Shown one piece after another: positions 46,589 to 58,787 of a DNA stretch of 64,000 nucleotides (position 1 is the first letter of the stretch; every line of letters begins with the position of its first letter). The position numbers were made by a program, and so were the translations under genes. Location of the stretch: assembly GCA_028455995.1 (NCBI GenBank), contig JABELC010000014.1:310001-374000 (forward strand), read 5' to 3'. Source of the stretch: Scleromitrula shiraiana (lineage: Eukaryota > Ascomycota > Leotiomycetes > Helotiales > Sclerotiniaceae). A model generated the notes under the pieces. The model worked only from the letters and a program-made list of their open reading frames with translations. It did no database searches and was not told the origin of the DNA.

Positions 46589-47851
46589 TCATGATAGTTG
46601 ATTTTTATATTGTTGATTTTTGATATATTCGGTTTTGATATATTCGTTATTTATATATTTGTCTTTAATATATTCGTTCTTTATATATTCGTTCTTTATA
46701 TATTCGTTCTTTATATATTCGTTCTTTATATATTCGTTCTTTATATATTCGTTCTTTATATATTCGTTCTTTATATATTCGTTCTTTATATATTCGTTCT
46801 TTATATATTCGTTCTTTATATATTCGTTCTTTATATATTCGTTCTTTATATATTCGTTCTTTATATATTCGTTCTTTATATATTCGTTCTTTATATATTC
46901 GTTCCTTATATATTCGTTCCTTATATATTCGTTCTTTTTATATGCGTTCTTTTTATATTCGTTCTTTATATATTCGTTCTTTATATATTCCTTCTTTATA
47001 TATTCCTTCTTTATATATTCGTTCCTTATATATTCGTTCTTTTTATATGCGTTCTTTTTATATGCGTTCTTTTTATATGCGTTCTTTTTATATTCGTTTT
47101 TATAATTCATTTTTTATAGCTATTGATTGGAGATGTCGACTTGGATGTCGAGTGAATTGGGTGTGAATGGATTGCTGGAAAGTGTTGAGTGAAATAGTTG
47201 GTGATTGCGTAAGTTGATTTGAATTTTTGTTGAATGAGGTGGTTGATGGAGTGGATTGTTGAGTAAGATGGTTTTTGTAGTAAGTTGTTAGTTATTGTTA
47301 TTGTTGGATGAGGTTATTGCTGTATAGATGCTGTTAGGTGTTGTTAGATGTTGTTAAGCGATGTTGTTGTTGAATAATAGCGTTGAAGAAGTTGATTATT
47401 GAGTGAGATATGAGTAGTTGATATTGATAAAGACTGTTATTGTTTTTTTTTGTTTTCTTGAGTTCTTTATAATTAGTTTTGTATAATTATTTTTATATAT
47501 TCGTCTTCTATATATTCGTTTTATATATTCGTTTTGATAAAGATTGGTGTTGAAGGCTATTATTGACAAGGAGGTCGTTGTCGAAGGCGTTGTTTTGAGA
47601 GAGGTTGTCGAGTGAGGTTGTTGAAGGTGTTGATGGTTGGGCAAAATGATGGGTTGTTTTTGGAGGAGGCTGTTGCTGGATGTTGGTGGAGGATTTTGAG
47701 TTGTGAGGATTTGGTGTTGTGAAGATTTAGTGCCGATGAGCATATAGTATTGAGAGGAATTTGTATTGTGAGAGGAATTGAAGTTGAAGTTGATATTGAT
47801 GAACTTAATATCGAAGTCATCATCATCGTCGCAAACATCGAAATCAGTCAT
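46589..47851 (-). CDS. Possible low-complexity gene with NEYIK repeats (doubtful)
   Basis: Two minus frames. The first (47851-47396, 151 codons) starts MTDFDVCDDDDDFD, is Asn/Ser/Gln-rich and includes QNEYIK. The second (47110-46589, 173 codons) is almost only NEYIK-type pentapeptides made by the minisatellite. The same pentapeptide in both suggests they once belonged together, with a spliced or lost segment between 47395 and 47111. It could equally be a by-product of the repeat, which is also open in all three plus frames. No domain is seen. Confidence 0.18.
46681..47100. repeat. 28-copy 15-bp minisatellite
   Basis: The unit TTATATATTCGTTCT is repeated in perfect register for 420 bp. About the first 14 units are identical; later units carry shared variants (GTTCC, TTTTATATGCG, ATTCC) that are themselves repeated, showing expansion by unequal exchange. 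Degenerate units occur just upstream (46650-46680), and a separate patch with the same TATATATTCG core lies at 47495-47535. Confidence 0.97.
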
Positions 47852-48194
47852 TTCTTTTATCTCGTCAAGAGATCGATCGCTATGTTTGTGTTCCCGATGT
47901 GTCTTTTTTTTTTTTTTTTTTCTTTTTTTTTCAGAAAGGTAAAATCCAGCTCTGGGAAAAATGCCTCCTACTTATACCTCCCTCAACGGCGCTAAAACCT
48001 AGTTCATCCGACGCAAACATTCAACTTCAAGAACCATGACGATATAGATCTTCAGAACTAAGCTTCAAGCTCGCTATAGTTCGAGATCTAGAGTTGTTTG
48101 GTGCAGTTATGTGGACTACTAGTCGAAAGTTTATTGTGGCGCTAGAGACGCTAGATCTATTATGTGAGTTCTCGCTTGACGTCAGGGGAAACCG

Positions 48195-48259
48195 TTACAC
48201 TAATTATTTAGTGCTTTGAAAATGGCACTAAATACTTTATGGGGTCTAGGTTAGTGTAA
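48195..48259. repeat. Small imperfect hairpin (MITE-like)
   Basis: TTACACTAA at the left end is inverted as TTAGTGTAA at the right end, and inside ATTTAGTGC pairs with GCACTAAAT. Total length is 65 bp. The left boundary is next to CCGTTACA, which also looks like the end of a Ty3-type long terminal repeat, so this may be part of a decayed LTR. Confidence 0.4.
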
Positions 48260-49822
48260 TATAGTTTATATCGTCATGAATGAATAAGTGATGACTATGA
48301 TGATATATTCATATAATGGTATGATAATTATACTGTTTAGATATTGTTGTTTCGATGAATTGAATTGAGAATATCGTCGTGCTGGACTAGCTTAATAAAT
48401 CAAAAGATTACTACAAGTAACCAGAGGGTAGTGATCCGCACCCCGTCTTCAATGAGTCTCTCATAGTTTTTTATGCGTGTTTTTTACTAGCTTATAGTAA
48501 ACAACTTTTTTTTCAAGCTCTCATAAAGTTCATTAGCTTAGACGTTTGCTACTCTACTAAATTTTTTCAAGTTATCTAATTTCACTAGCTTAGACTCTCA
48601 CTACTTTGCCAACTTTGTATGATATCATTCTTGTGCAATTTCTAAAGTTCAAGCTTCAATTACAAAGTTTCAAAATTACCTTGCTCTCACTCTATCTGTC
48701 CCGACGTAACCCCCTCGGAAACCGAGAGTTTATGACGTACGCGTAGAATCCTCACTCACACAAGCGCCACCTCAAACACGAGTAATGTCCAAATTATTCT
48801 TCTTGAGACTAAAGCTCAGCCTTACCCATTAACTTAACAAATGTATCATCTCCATACAAAGTCTCGAGCCTCGCCAGTTTCCCCGCCGATGCCGCCGCAA
48901 TCCATTTACCACGAGCAGCATCATAGAAATCAATACAAGTCGCTCCCAACCATTAGAATTCCCCAAATACAAAACACGAGATCCAGACAATTGCTAACTT
49001 ACGTTCGCCCTTCCCATCATCACCAATCATCCTCTCCCTCGAATCCGCCCACTGCTCTTTCAAATCCTCAAGTACAGCAGCCTCCCTACCCCTCTCACAT
49101 CCGTAATATCCTTCAACTCGCACCCCAAGAAACATTCCCTCGTCGTCTTAAAATACTCTCTTGATCCATCTTCCCTATCCCGCGCCGTTTCATAAACATC
49201 GTTTATAATCCATCTACCTGATAATCGCCCCCGAGTCCCCAAATATCATCCACCAGCCTCATCATACTCGTCCACCTTCTCCCCAAGTTTCAAATCCCGA
49301 TATCGATCTTTCTCCATGACTCTCATCCAAAAGCTTAGCGAGGGACGTAGAACCATCCCGGGTCTGATGCAGAGGCTTCAGAATCTCAATCATGGCGACC
49401 GTGGCGCTGCTATTGTTCATGTCTGGGAAAGACCTTTGACAGAGCGGTTTGATGCCGGGATAGGATACTTTTACCGTGGCGTACGGTATATATATCTCTG
49501 TAATTGCGAGCATACCCCATGAGCCGACATGCAGGCGATTAGGGCCTGGAAGCGGAGAGATCGTGGAAATGTACGAGTGGCTCGACGCTGCACATGGTGT
49601 GAATTTATGCTATAGATTTCTAGCGATGAGAGGGCGGCGAGAAGAGAGAGGTGGGAGATTCGACGAGCTTGTATATAGATCTATTCGGCCGCTAGAAGAT
49701 ATCACGCAATCCATCCCATATATTACTCGACTCCGTCGCTCGAAAAGGCAGGTGCTGGAGTCGCGTGCATCATTCGTAGACGTAGCGGCGTAGCGGTCTT
49801 CGATACGAACCAATGTTCTAGT

Positions 49823-49902
49823 TCTATTCTAATTCTATTCTATTCTATTCTATTCTATTCTATTCTATTCTATTCTATTCTATTCTATTCTATTCTATTC
49901 TA
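49823..49902. repeat. (TCTAT)n microsatellite
   Basis: About 15 tandem copies of a pentamer, nearly perfect after the first few units. Confidence 0.95.
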
Positions 49903-51331
49903 TGCCACTCTACAGCCCAGCAAAAAAATGCTCCGATGACGTTAACGTATTCTACCAGGATCCCACGTTCTTGCGCTAGATTAATTAATTCGTCTACGAC
50001 TAGGTATGCTTAGTATTCGCTATATCGATGCCTGAATTGTCGTTTTTGACTTCTATCATATACGGATAGCATGGCAGGTTTGGGAATGGGATGGATGGGG
50101 GTTTCTCTATTATTGTGATATGATATAATATGATATGATATAATATAATATGATAATTCCCAATTATTAAAAACACAGTATTCAAACAACCATAAAAAAC
50201 CCATCGATCGAATTAACCTGAACAATAATCTAGTAGTGCGCTGTAAATATATCGTATATTCAATAAATATATTCAATATTCAATAAATAAATATATAATA
50301 CAAACATCCACATCCACATCCACCTTCTTACAAACAACCAACCTAAATACCTAGTTAGTAACTACACAGCTTCATTCTCATCAGATGATGCTGGTTATAT
50401 TTATTTTCTATTCATATTCATATTTAACTATTCATATTTAACTATTCATATTTAACTATTTATATCCAGCGCGCGATATAAAATATCTCCATATATCTCC
50501 GTATATCTCCGTATATCTCCGTATAACGTTAGGATATCCGCCCAAACGAAAGAACCGGATGCATCTATGGATTGTTGAGATAAGATAAGATGAGATGAGA
50601 TAATTCTTAATTCAAGAATTCGAGGAGATCCGCGCCGTCAGTGTGGCTACTGTTGCGTTTTTTGTTGGACTGCCTGGTATTAGGTGGGTTGTTGAGTAAA
50701 ATAAAGTAAAATAAACCAAACCAAAACAAAATCACACCAAACACCAAACACCAAACACCAGATCGCGAGAGCTATCCAAAGCCGTGCTCACAGCACGCGA
50801 ACCGAACGAAGTATGCGGATTCTATGATAACTTCTTCCACTCGCTCACTCGCTCATCACCACCGCGACCGCACTATTTTACTATTTCACTCGCTCGTACC
50901 ATGTCATGTTTAAAGAAAGCGTGACTCTTCATGATGGAAATGTCATGTTGTCTCATTCTATCTATTGATCGATTTGGAACCGCTTTCTTTGCCAAAAAAA
51001 ACATAAAGGAAAAGAAAAAGAAAAACAAAAATGCACATATAGCGCGGGGATATCGAGTCCTCAATGTCTAGATACAAGCAAGAAAGAATATGAAAATCTA
51101 TGATGCTCATAATGACGCTTAAACCAAAGTGGGCGGTACATATGTTGAAAACATGACCAACTCGCTGCGCCGAAAAAGAAATGAGAAATGGCAAGTTTTT
51201 TTATTCCCATGCCATGCCAATGCATCTAAACAATTCCAATCATTTCTCCCGGCTGTTTTCATCCGCCGACGTAACTTTCCTCCTCAACCTAACAAACAAG
51301 TGCACTCTATTCAATTCCAAACTATCGGAAT

Positions 51332-52887
51332 CTAAGCACCTACCTCATCAACAACAACACCCCATTCGTGCTCCACATTTCCATACATGATATCCACCAA
51401 CCACTGCTTAATCTGAGCCGCATACTCCCCGCTATCGCCCTTAGCCATCGGGATTTCGATGTCCTTTTCGCGGTAGTTGATGGTGGAGACAGGGCTAACG
51501 AAGTAAGCGGTACCGGCAGCGAAAGCCTCGACGATTCGGTCTTCCTTGGCGGCTTCGGCGACTTCGTCCATTGTGAATTTGCGCTCTACGATTTCGAGAT
51601 CGGGGATGCGTTCTCGGACGAGTCTGGGGCGTTGTTAGATATTGTTGTTTCTGTGGAATAAATGTGTGAATATGTATAGTATGGTGGGGAAAGCTTACTG
51701 CAAGATACTTCTTCTTGTGACACCATCCAAGATAATCTTGTCATCTAATGGTGCAGTAACCAATTGTTCTTTACCCTCCTTAGTCTTCCATACCACGAAA
51801 AAGTTACTAGCGCCTGCCTCAGTGACAAGTCCATCGAGCAACCACAAAACTTGATCGTAACCACGTGCGCGGGCTTCCGAGTTTGCCATCAAGGTTGGTC
51901 CGTAGTTTGCTCCTAATTTGGCGAATCCGAATCCACCTGGCCAGGCTCGAACACCGTCTTGGGAAGCGAGGAGTCTTAAACCTGTGGTTAGACTCAGGAC
52001 TGGCATAAAGGTTGAGATGACGAAGAATGTAGCCTCTTTAGGTGCGGAGACACCAACTACATAAGCGATTGTTAGCAATGATCTCACACACTGGACTCCT
52101 GACAACGCAATCCAAATTTTCAAATGTGATACTCACGTGCTGGAGCACTACCAATCATGGTAGGTCTCAAGTAAAGGAAAGTGCCAGGAGTAGGTAACCA
52201 TTTTGGACCATCCACCGAAATCATAGCCTTAATGAGCTTCTCAATTTCCTTAGGGTCAAAAGCAGGCAGCGAGATACGAGTAGCAGAAGTAAGCATTCTC
52301 TTGCAATTGCAATCGGGACGGAACAATCTCAATTTTCCATCATAGCCACGGTACATCTTCATGCCCTCGAAACATTCCGTTGCATAACTACATCAAGTTA
52401 GTATATTTCAATCCTTCGTAATATCTGACTACTAAGCTGAGAGCAGTGAGCACGGGATATGTTTATCCTTTGATGTAAATCCGTAAATCCCCCTTCCAAA
52501 ACATTCTAGCTCTGACTCATACGCGAGAAAAACCCACCCCAACAAACAACAAACGGAAATCTCCACTTACTGCAAGACAGATGCTGTTGGAGCCAAAGAA
52601 AGATTTCCATATGGCTTCAATTCCGGGGCGGCCCATCCATTGGCTGCTGTCCAAGTAGCAGTAATCATATGATCTGTACATTGGGAGCCGGAACTGATAA
52701 TTGGGTCGCCGGGAGCAGGAACATTCATAGGGGTTGTGGTTTTGGTGACTTTGAGGAGAGATGCATCTAAATGGGGGAGAGGTCCATCTCCTGTAATAGC
52801 GATCTTCTTGCTGACAGCCGCAGCTGTAAGATCAGCGGTCTGTTGAACATCCCTAGGAGGGGTATTGGAGACTGCGGATGGAGACAT
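51332..52887 (-). CDS. Branched-chain amino acid aminotransferase
   Basis: Exons 52887-52571, 52387-52137, 52056-51699, 51623-51332; 405 aa. A PLP enzyme that interconverts Leu/Ile/Val and their 2-oxo acids with glutamate. Seen: HYATECFEGMKMYRG, RPTMIGSAPALGV, the PLP lysine in FAKLGANYG, the EAGASNFFVV segment and VRERIPDLEIVER. The N-terminus (MSPSAVSNTPPRD) lacks a clear mitochondrial presequence, so this may be a cytosolic isoform. The visible length matches fungal class IV transaminases. Confidence 0.95.
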
Positions 52888-54729
52888 GATGTGTATTTTT
52901 GGATGGTTGATAAGATGATCAACAAACGGAAATCGAATGATTTGAAGAGGATGAAGTATTGAATATTGAAGGTTGTAAAATAAATCTTATATTTGTTGAT
53001 GAGGAATTCCAATGGTCTTGTGACTAATATTTAAGTTTGTATGGAAATAGAAAATGATAGTTTGTTATCAACAAAGAAAACAACGTTGATGTGGGTATCA
53101 ATAGAAAAGAAGTACTTTAGGTGATAAAGTAGAGTGGTAGAAAAGGCGGATTGAATTATTGAAGATCGAGTCACACTTTTCTTTTTTTTCGTAATGAGAT
53201 AAAATATGAAGATATGAAGATATTTGAAGAAGAATAATAATAATAATAATAATAATGATAATAGTAAGTTCTTTAAATATAAGGAGGTAAATAATAGGAA
53301 AGAAAAAAAAAGAGAAAACTTCAAACCAAGCTTGCGGGAACTAACCAGCACTTTAAATGTTCAAACTTATAGTGTAGTGTATGGATAGTATGGATAGTAA
53401 TGGATAGTAATGGATAGTATAGATAGTATGGATAGTATGAGTAGTGAGAGTGAGTAAGAGTCAGAACATAGAAAGAACCAATACTCGAGTACCATATCAA
53501 TCAAAACCCAGGACACTTTAGAAAAGAGAGAGAAGAGACGAAGAAGATGTGGACCATATTATTTATTATTATATTACATTACATTACATTACAATTATTC
53601 GACCTCTTAACGTACATCAACCAAACAAAACGGACAAACGAATGCGCCGCAAGAAAGGATGCACAGTTAAGTAATAAATAAGTAAAGCAAGCCGGCTTGG
53701 TGGGTCAAAAATATATAATACGTGCCTGCATGATAAATAAAATAAATAAAGAGAATCCATGGATCGGACTTGGTAGGTTTGATTGATATCCGTGGATAGT
53801 ATAGAACTACTCAGATTCAGATGTAGATTCAGATGTAGATTTGGGTTTGTATGGAAGTGACGGCACGAGGCACGAGGCACGAAGGGCGTGGTCATGATTA
53901 TTGAATACATATACATATACATATACATATGAGTCGTAACACATTGATTGGCATTATTAACCAGTAGATTTTTCATGAGATTGATCTCAAATATGGGAAT
54001 ACAATACAATACAATATGTGCATTTGGAAGAACGGACTTCCCATCTTTTTTTTCATTTTCATTTTCATTTTCATTTTTTTTTCCAACTGCGTCTCCAATT
54101 TTGATATCAAATATGCTAGATCCATGTAACGAACGATGCAACATTGAATGAAGATTTTGGACTTGGACTTCTCTCAAAAGTACTTCTATCAATTGAGAAA
54201 TACAAATTAACTTTTACGAAGCACCAACCTGTCGGCACTCTCAATTGAAGACAAGTGGATAAGAAACGATAATTTGACTATCAATCAATCCAACAATTTG
54301 TTGTTGAGTGCGGATATAAAAATAAAAAAAAACCATTGTTACTTCGTGCGACGCTTACCCTCGGCTTCCTTAGGTTACACTCGGAGGAATGCAAATGCAT
54401 CCCCGCAGAGATCTCAAAAGATTTTGTACTACCCAGTGTCACAAGCTTCATTGCTGCCGTTCTCAGTGGATAGCATTGATCGCGAGCGGTAATTGCGCGC
54501 TGCAGCGTCGTTGATTCATTGATTACTTGATTTGCGTTGGTCCGGTTTATCACCTATCTCTATTTTTCTATCCAAATGAATTAGGTTTATGATTATGTAC
54601 TTTTAATCTGCTCCCACTCTCTATCAGTCCCCTCTTAACAGTTCATTCCAAACTATAATTATCAAGTTTCAAAATCTTGTCTTTATGCCGTATTCTCCTC
54701 TAATCGTTTTCCCTCTTCTTTTATAAATC
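52888..54729. other. Intergenic with AT-rich simple repeats
   Basis: Upstream of the aminotransferase and downstream of the cytidylyltransferase. It contains (AAT)n at 53232-53256, GGATAGTA-type repeats at 53381-53440, (ATTAC)n at 53572-53592, (ACATAT)n at 53907-53930 and (ATTTTC)n at 54051-54076. No gene recognised. Confidence 0.65.
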
Positions 54730-56187
54730 TCAAGTTCTTTGAGCTGCTTCAACAATAGCCTTAACTCCCTTGATACGTTGTCTTTCTTCATACATCGCTC
54801 GACTCTTAAGGATTCGTTCAACTATCTGACCAGCATTCACAGCCGCAAATTCGTGGTTTCCAATTTCGCGGTATATACCCATCTCCTTGGCTGCAACATA
54901 TGGATCGTAGGTCAATTCCATGAAACTAGTGGGACCGTGGTAAACAGCATCAGGGACTCCCCATGGGGTGGAAGTAAGATATGCTTTGCTGGGGGAGAAT
55001 GGAGCCCCAAAGATGACCGAATTGACATACTATACAACATTAGAGAAGCAATATGAGAATCGGGGAAGAACCATACCTTGCATTGCAAGACGCAAAGACC
55101 TCTTTCGTAGACATTCATAATAGGATAATTGATCCCTTTCGTTTGATTGATAACCTCGTCATCGTGAACTCCCGCAACCACAAAACATGGCGGATAATCG
55201 TGCCCTTTGCCAGTTCGTTCTTGTACCGCTTCTGTGCTATACCAACCTTGTTCCCTGGCTAAATCTTCCTCCGCTTTTATAACCTGTCTAAGAAATTCGA
55301 TATGACCGGACGAGAAAAGATCGAATCCACCATCGACGTAAATAACCCGTTGACCTGGCTTAGGTTCGGTTCCTTGCATCAACGAACTGAACGTTCCCTT
55401 CTCGTTTTTATTTTCATTCCAAAACCAAACACTTGAGCCCGGTTTGAGACCGCTCTGATCCGTAGCATATAACCGCATTCTCTCTGTCATAGCCACGCCC
55501 TCAATTCTCCTTTCTTCAGGTGTGCCCGATCCTTCTTCTCCAGCTAGGAGTTTCGTTAACGATTTGATGAAATGCGTGCGCGTGCAGAGCAACATTCTCC
55601 CCACAAGATCCGTGGTCGAAATACTGGGCGTACGTTTCACCACCTTAAACCTGCCTGCGGCCTTCACAAATCGATAGCAATCCTCCCCACCACTATCCGA
55701 AGTAATGTCATCCCCATGAACCACGTATTTGCAACCGTAATGCGAGATCCACGGCAGAGCCGTTACATAGGGCGCATATGGTACCGATTGCGTGACCCAT
55801 CTGCAGGCATCGACCGCTGCGATTCTTTGAGGAAGTGGAAATCAGTAAATTGATGCTCGTCCAGTTGCGCTCGTTCCTTGAATTACCGTTCTTGTAACGT
55901 CATGACCGTTGGTCCTTTGTTCTCGAGAATCGATTCATCTGAATGGATTCCTACAACTAACTCGTTTCCTAATTGCCGTGCTTGAAGCATGGCCCCAGCA
56001 TGGCCTAAATTCAATGTATGTCAGTTTGTCAATATCTAGTCAAAAAGGGGGTGGTTTCTCCTTTCTTGCAGCTGGCTAACCTACCGTGATGGAAAAAGTC
56101 CCAACATCCATCAACCCATATTCTATCATCCAAGATTTCAGGTGCAGCTTCACCAAACGGGCCTTCTTTCTCAATATTCTTAGCCAT
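54730..56187 (-). CDS. ECT1: CTP:phosphoethanolamine cytidylyltransferase
   Basis: Exons 56187-56085, 56004-55887, 55824-55077, 55029-54730; 422 aa. It makes CDP-ethanolamine from CTP and phosphoethanolamine, the rate-controlling step of the Kennedy pathway to phosphatidylethanolamine. Two cytidylyltransferase folds: the N-terminal one has VDGCWDFFHHGHAGAML with an intact HxGH, YVVHGDDITSDSGGED and VKRTPSISTTDLVGR (RTxGIST-like). The second has VDGGFDLFSSGHIEFLR, where the first His of HxGH is Ser, so catalysis probably rests on the first fold (inference). The start at MAKNIEKEG is supported by size; an upstream in-frame extension exists. Confidence 0.95.
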
Positions 56188-57325
56188 GATTGAAACAAAT
56201 TGATGATTCTCTGTTTTGAGTTTGGCTGATATCAAGAGATGTGTTTACAGTGCAGCGCGGTAAGGGGATTGCGGGGCAACGGTTTTAACCTTACCGCTCG
56301 CCAACGGGATATCCTCTCAATTTACATATCTTGTCACGTTCACAACTGTCACGTAATATCTAACTGGCTGGCTAGCAAACAGCTCTGCTTGCGATGTAAT
56401 GTATTACGACAGCTGGATTGGAGTACATACATACAGAAAAATGGTGACCAAAATAATTCTCCGGCAGACGTTTGTGCTCTCATATGCATATACGTCCAAT
56501 CATTCGTTAATTCACGTATGTTTATATGATTATGCCATTAAGAAGAGCGCAAAAAGCAATCAAGTCGCCAGTTAAAGCTTTTATGGTTATCCCGTTGCAG
56601 AAATGTTGCAGTACGAAATGCAAAATACCCTTACATTACTTCTTCATGCTATCTATCACCCCTGACAGGTTTGGGGTCCCAGGGTCTATAAAAATGATCG
56701 GTCATCTAGATACATTGGAGCTGTATCAAGCGTATGACAATGATATACCTGTCCTACATGCAAAGAGTCTTCTGGGAAGGTGTTATTATTGGGTACCATG
56801 GCCGCCTTACTATGGGTCTTGAAGAAGAAAAATATATGATATGATATGAGTGAGATTTTTCCGATTCCTTTTAAGATCCCTTCTTCGACCTTGATATTTG
56901 TATTGTACTTCATTGTGTACAAATTTCTCGAGGGATTTTCCTTATTATTGTCCTTCCTTTTCTTTTCAGAATCTCGAATCCAACTGGTTATTTCTCCTTC
57001 CCCCCCTTCTCCTTTCGAGGTGTATTCTTGGGATGAGACTCGACATTTCCTTTCTGCTCCACCTAATAAATATATAATAATATTTGGTCATTTCCCCACA
57101 ACAATTAATATTTATATTTACTCTCATTTCTTAGATTTTTCACTCCTTTCCAATTGTCCAAAAAGCATATTTAGAAATCACACATTTCAAGAGAAAAAAG
57201 AGAGAGATAAAAGTATTGACAGTAAAGAAAACCATTAGAAGAGGGTGGGGGCATATTTTTGAATGAAGATCGGGTTCTTGCATAACCGAGATTTTTGGCG
57301 TTATTGCTGGTGCTGATAGGGAACG
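56188..57325. other. Divergent intergenic region
   Basis: 1.1 kb between ECT1 (-) and the unknown gene (+), holding both promoters. Short plus frames at 56239-56822 and 56846-57238 show no domain; the latter is Phe/Ser-rich and T-rich leader-like sequence. Confidence 0.55.
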
Positions 57326-58787
57326 ATGTCAAATGGATTATTCAAGACAGGAAATATATTTGGGGGCAGTAAGACGCCAACGACCTCCGAACGACGACCT
57401 AGTACCAGTAGTGGTTCTCCTGGATCCCACAGTGAATCTAAATATAGTCCGACGCATCGACATCAGCCCAGACCGTCAGTAACAGGCTTCAGTCGCAAAC
57501 CTTCCTTTTCCTCCGCTTCACGACATAATCGACGAAATAACTCAACCGCACATACTACAATCTTACCTAGCATACCTGTTTTTACCACCTCATCTTCGCC
57601 CGAGAAGCGCTCCAATTTCATCAATTCATATGTCGTTCCAATAAATGCGCCCGCCTCTTCCAACCCCCCAAAGACCGCAGATAGTTACAATCGAATCGTG
57701 CAAGCGAAAAACGCAGAAGCCAATTCAGGCGGCGGTACGGCATCAAGTCCTAGTAGCGAATCCTTTACTTCGACAACGCCATATTCCAATATGCTTGCTA
57801 GACCAGGAACGGGTCATCAGTCCTCCGGGACTGGTCCGACAGGAATGGGTATGATGGCGCCAACGCAACCGGGGAGTCCTACGCTGGAATCAATCACATA
57901 TCAGCATATACAAGAGATGGCGTCGAAGAGGATATCAACGTTAGATTATTTACGAAAGGCGTACGATTCTCTTGTTTTTTCTCATCTCAGTTCACCATAC
58001 CTAGATTCCCCATTACTAACAAGTGAGTTACGTCTATAGTCATGAAGGAAGAGTATATTGGTTCAACACACTATTATTCAACAAACCCGACCTCCAACGA
58101 ATGCCGTATTTCGATTCGCGCAAGCTCGCCCGCCGCGCAACAAACTACCTCCTGCTGGGGCTCTCCCTCCCCACAATCCTCGACCTCAATTCCTCCAGCC
58201 CCTTCGAATTTCTACGCACCCTAAACGCACTCCTCGGCGAATTCGAATCCTTCCAACAAGTTCACCCCCCCGATGGATCAACCGCATCCTCTCTATCTCG
58301 CGGACGGTTTCCCCAAATGTTCAAGCGCGCAACGGCTACAAGCAGTAAAGGTCGGCGTACTAGTTCTGCGGCTGAGATTGGGCTGCCGATGGGTAATGAT
58401 TATTCGGATGCGAAGTCTAATAATGGGAGCACATCGAGTGGGGGGACTAATAGCGCGACGTCTTTTCCTGCTAGCGAAAATGATTTATTGCCTGGAGAGG
58501 AATATACTCATTTGTTGACGCCATCGTTACCTTTTGATCCGGACTTTTATGAGACGTTTGCGACGCTGTGCGATGTGTTGATTGATTGTTATACGCGGTT
58601 GATGAGTTTGGTATCTTCGCCGAAAGAGTGCAATCCGCAGATTGCGGAGATGTTTACAAAAGCAGATGCGAGAGTTAGGAAGATTATTGTGCAGGGTGTG
58701 GTTAAGGAGTTTGAGGATAGTAGTAGGCATGGGGTAAAGACCGAAGTTGCAGGTGTAGGAAAGGTGGTACTAGGGGGGCTAATGTGA
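57326..58787 (+). CDS. Unknown protein with Ser-rich N-terminus and helical core
   Basis: Exons 57326-57960 and 58040-58787; 460 aa. The N-terminal ~190 residues are Ser/Thr/Pro-rich and probably disordered. The segment bridging the intron (STLDYLRKA-HEGRVYWFNTLL) and the following RKLARRATNYLLLGLSL and SPFEFLRTLNALLGEFE look like a conserved helical domain, and a second helical part (FYETFATLCDVLIDCYTRL) ends the protein. I do not recognise the family. The absence of signal peptide or membrane segments suggests a cytosolic or nuclear protein. Confidence 0.8.

Larger units (their letters stand above)
44955..51331. other. 6.4-kb gene-poor region with minisatellite and decayed sequence
   Basis: There is no securely supported gene. 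It contains the 15-bp minisatellite (46681-47100), a possible low-complexity gene (46589-47851 minus), a hairpin element (48195-48259), scrambled short frames on both strands at 48840-49800 that look like an eroded gene of unknown family, a (TCTAT)n tract (49823-49902) and TGATA-rich sequence (50118-50155). Confidence 0.55.

Noticed and set aside
46598..47119. Three long plus-strand frames of YIFVL / SFFIY / LYIRS repeats
   Set aside because: They are translations of the 15-bp minisatellite, which is open in every plus frame; there is no start context, domain or splice evidence.
55361..55420. Inactivated ethanolamine-phosphate cytidylyltransferase
   Set aside because: The second fold has SSGH instead of HxGH, but the first fold is complete and degenerate second motifs are known in fungal members, so it is not treated as broken.
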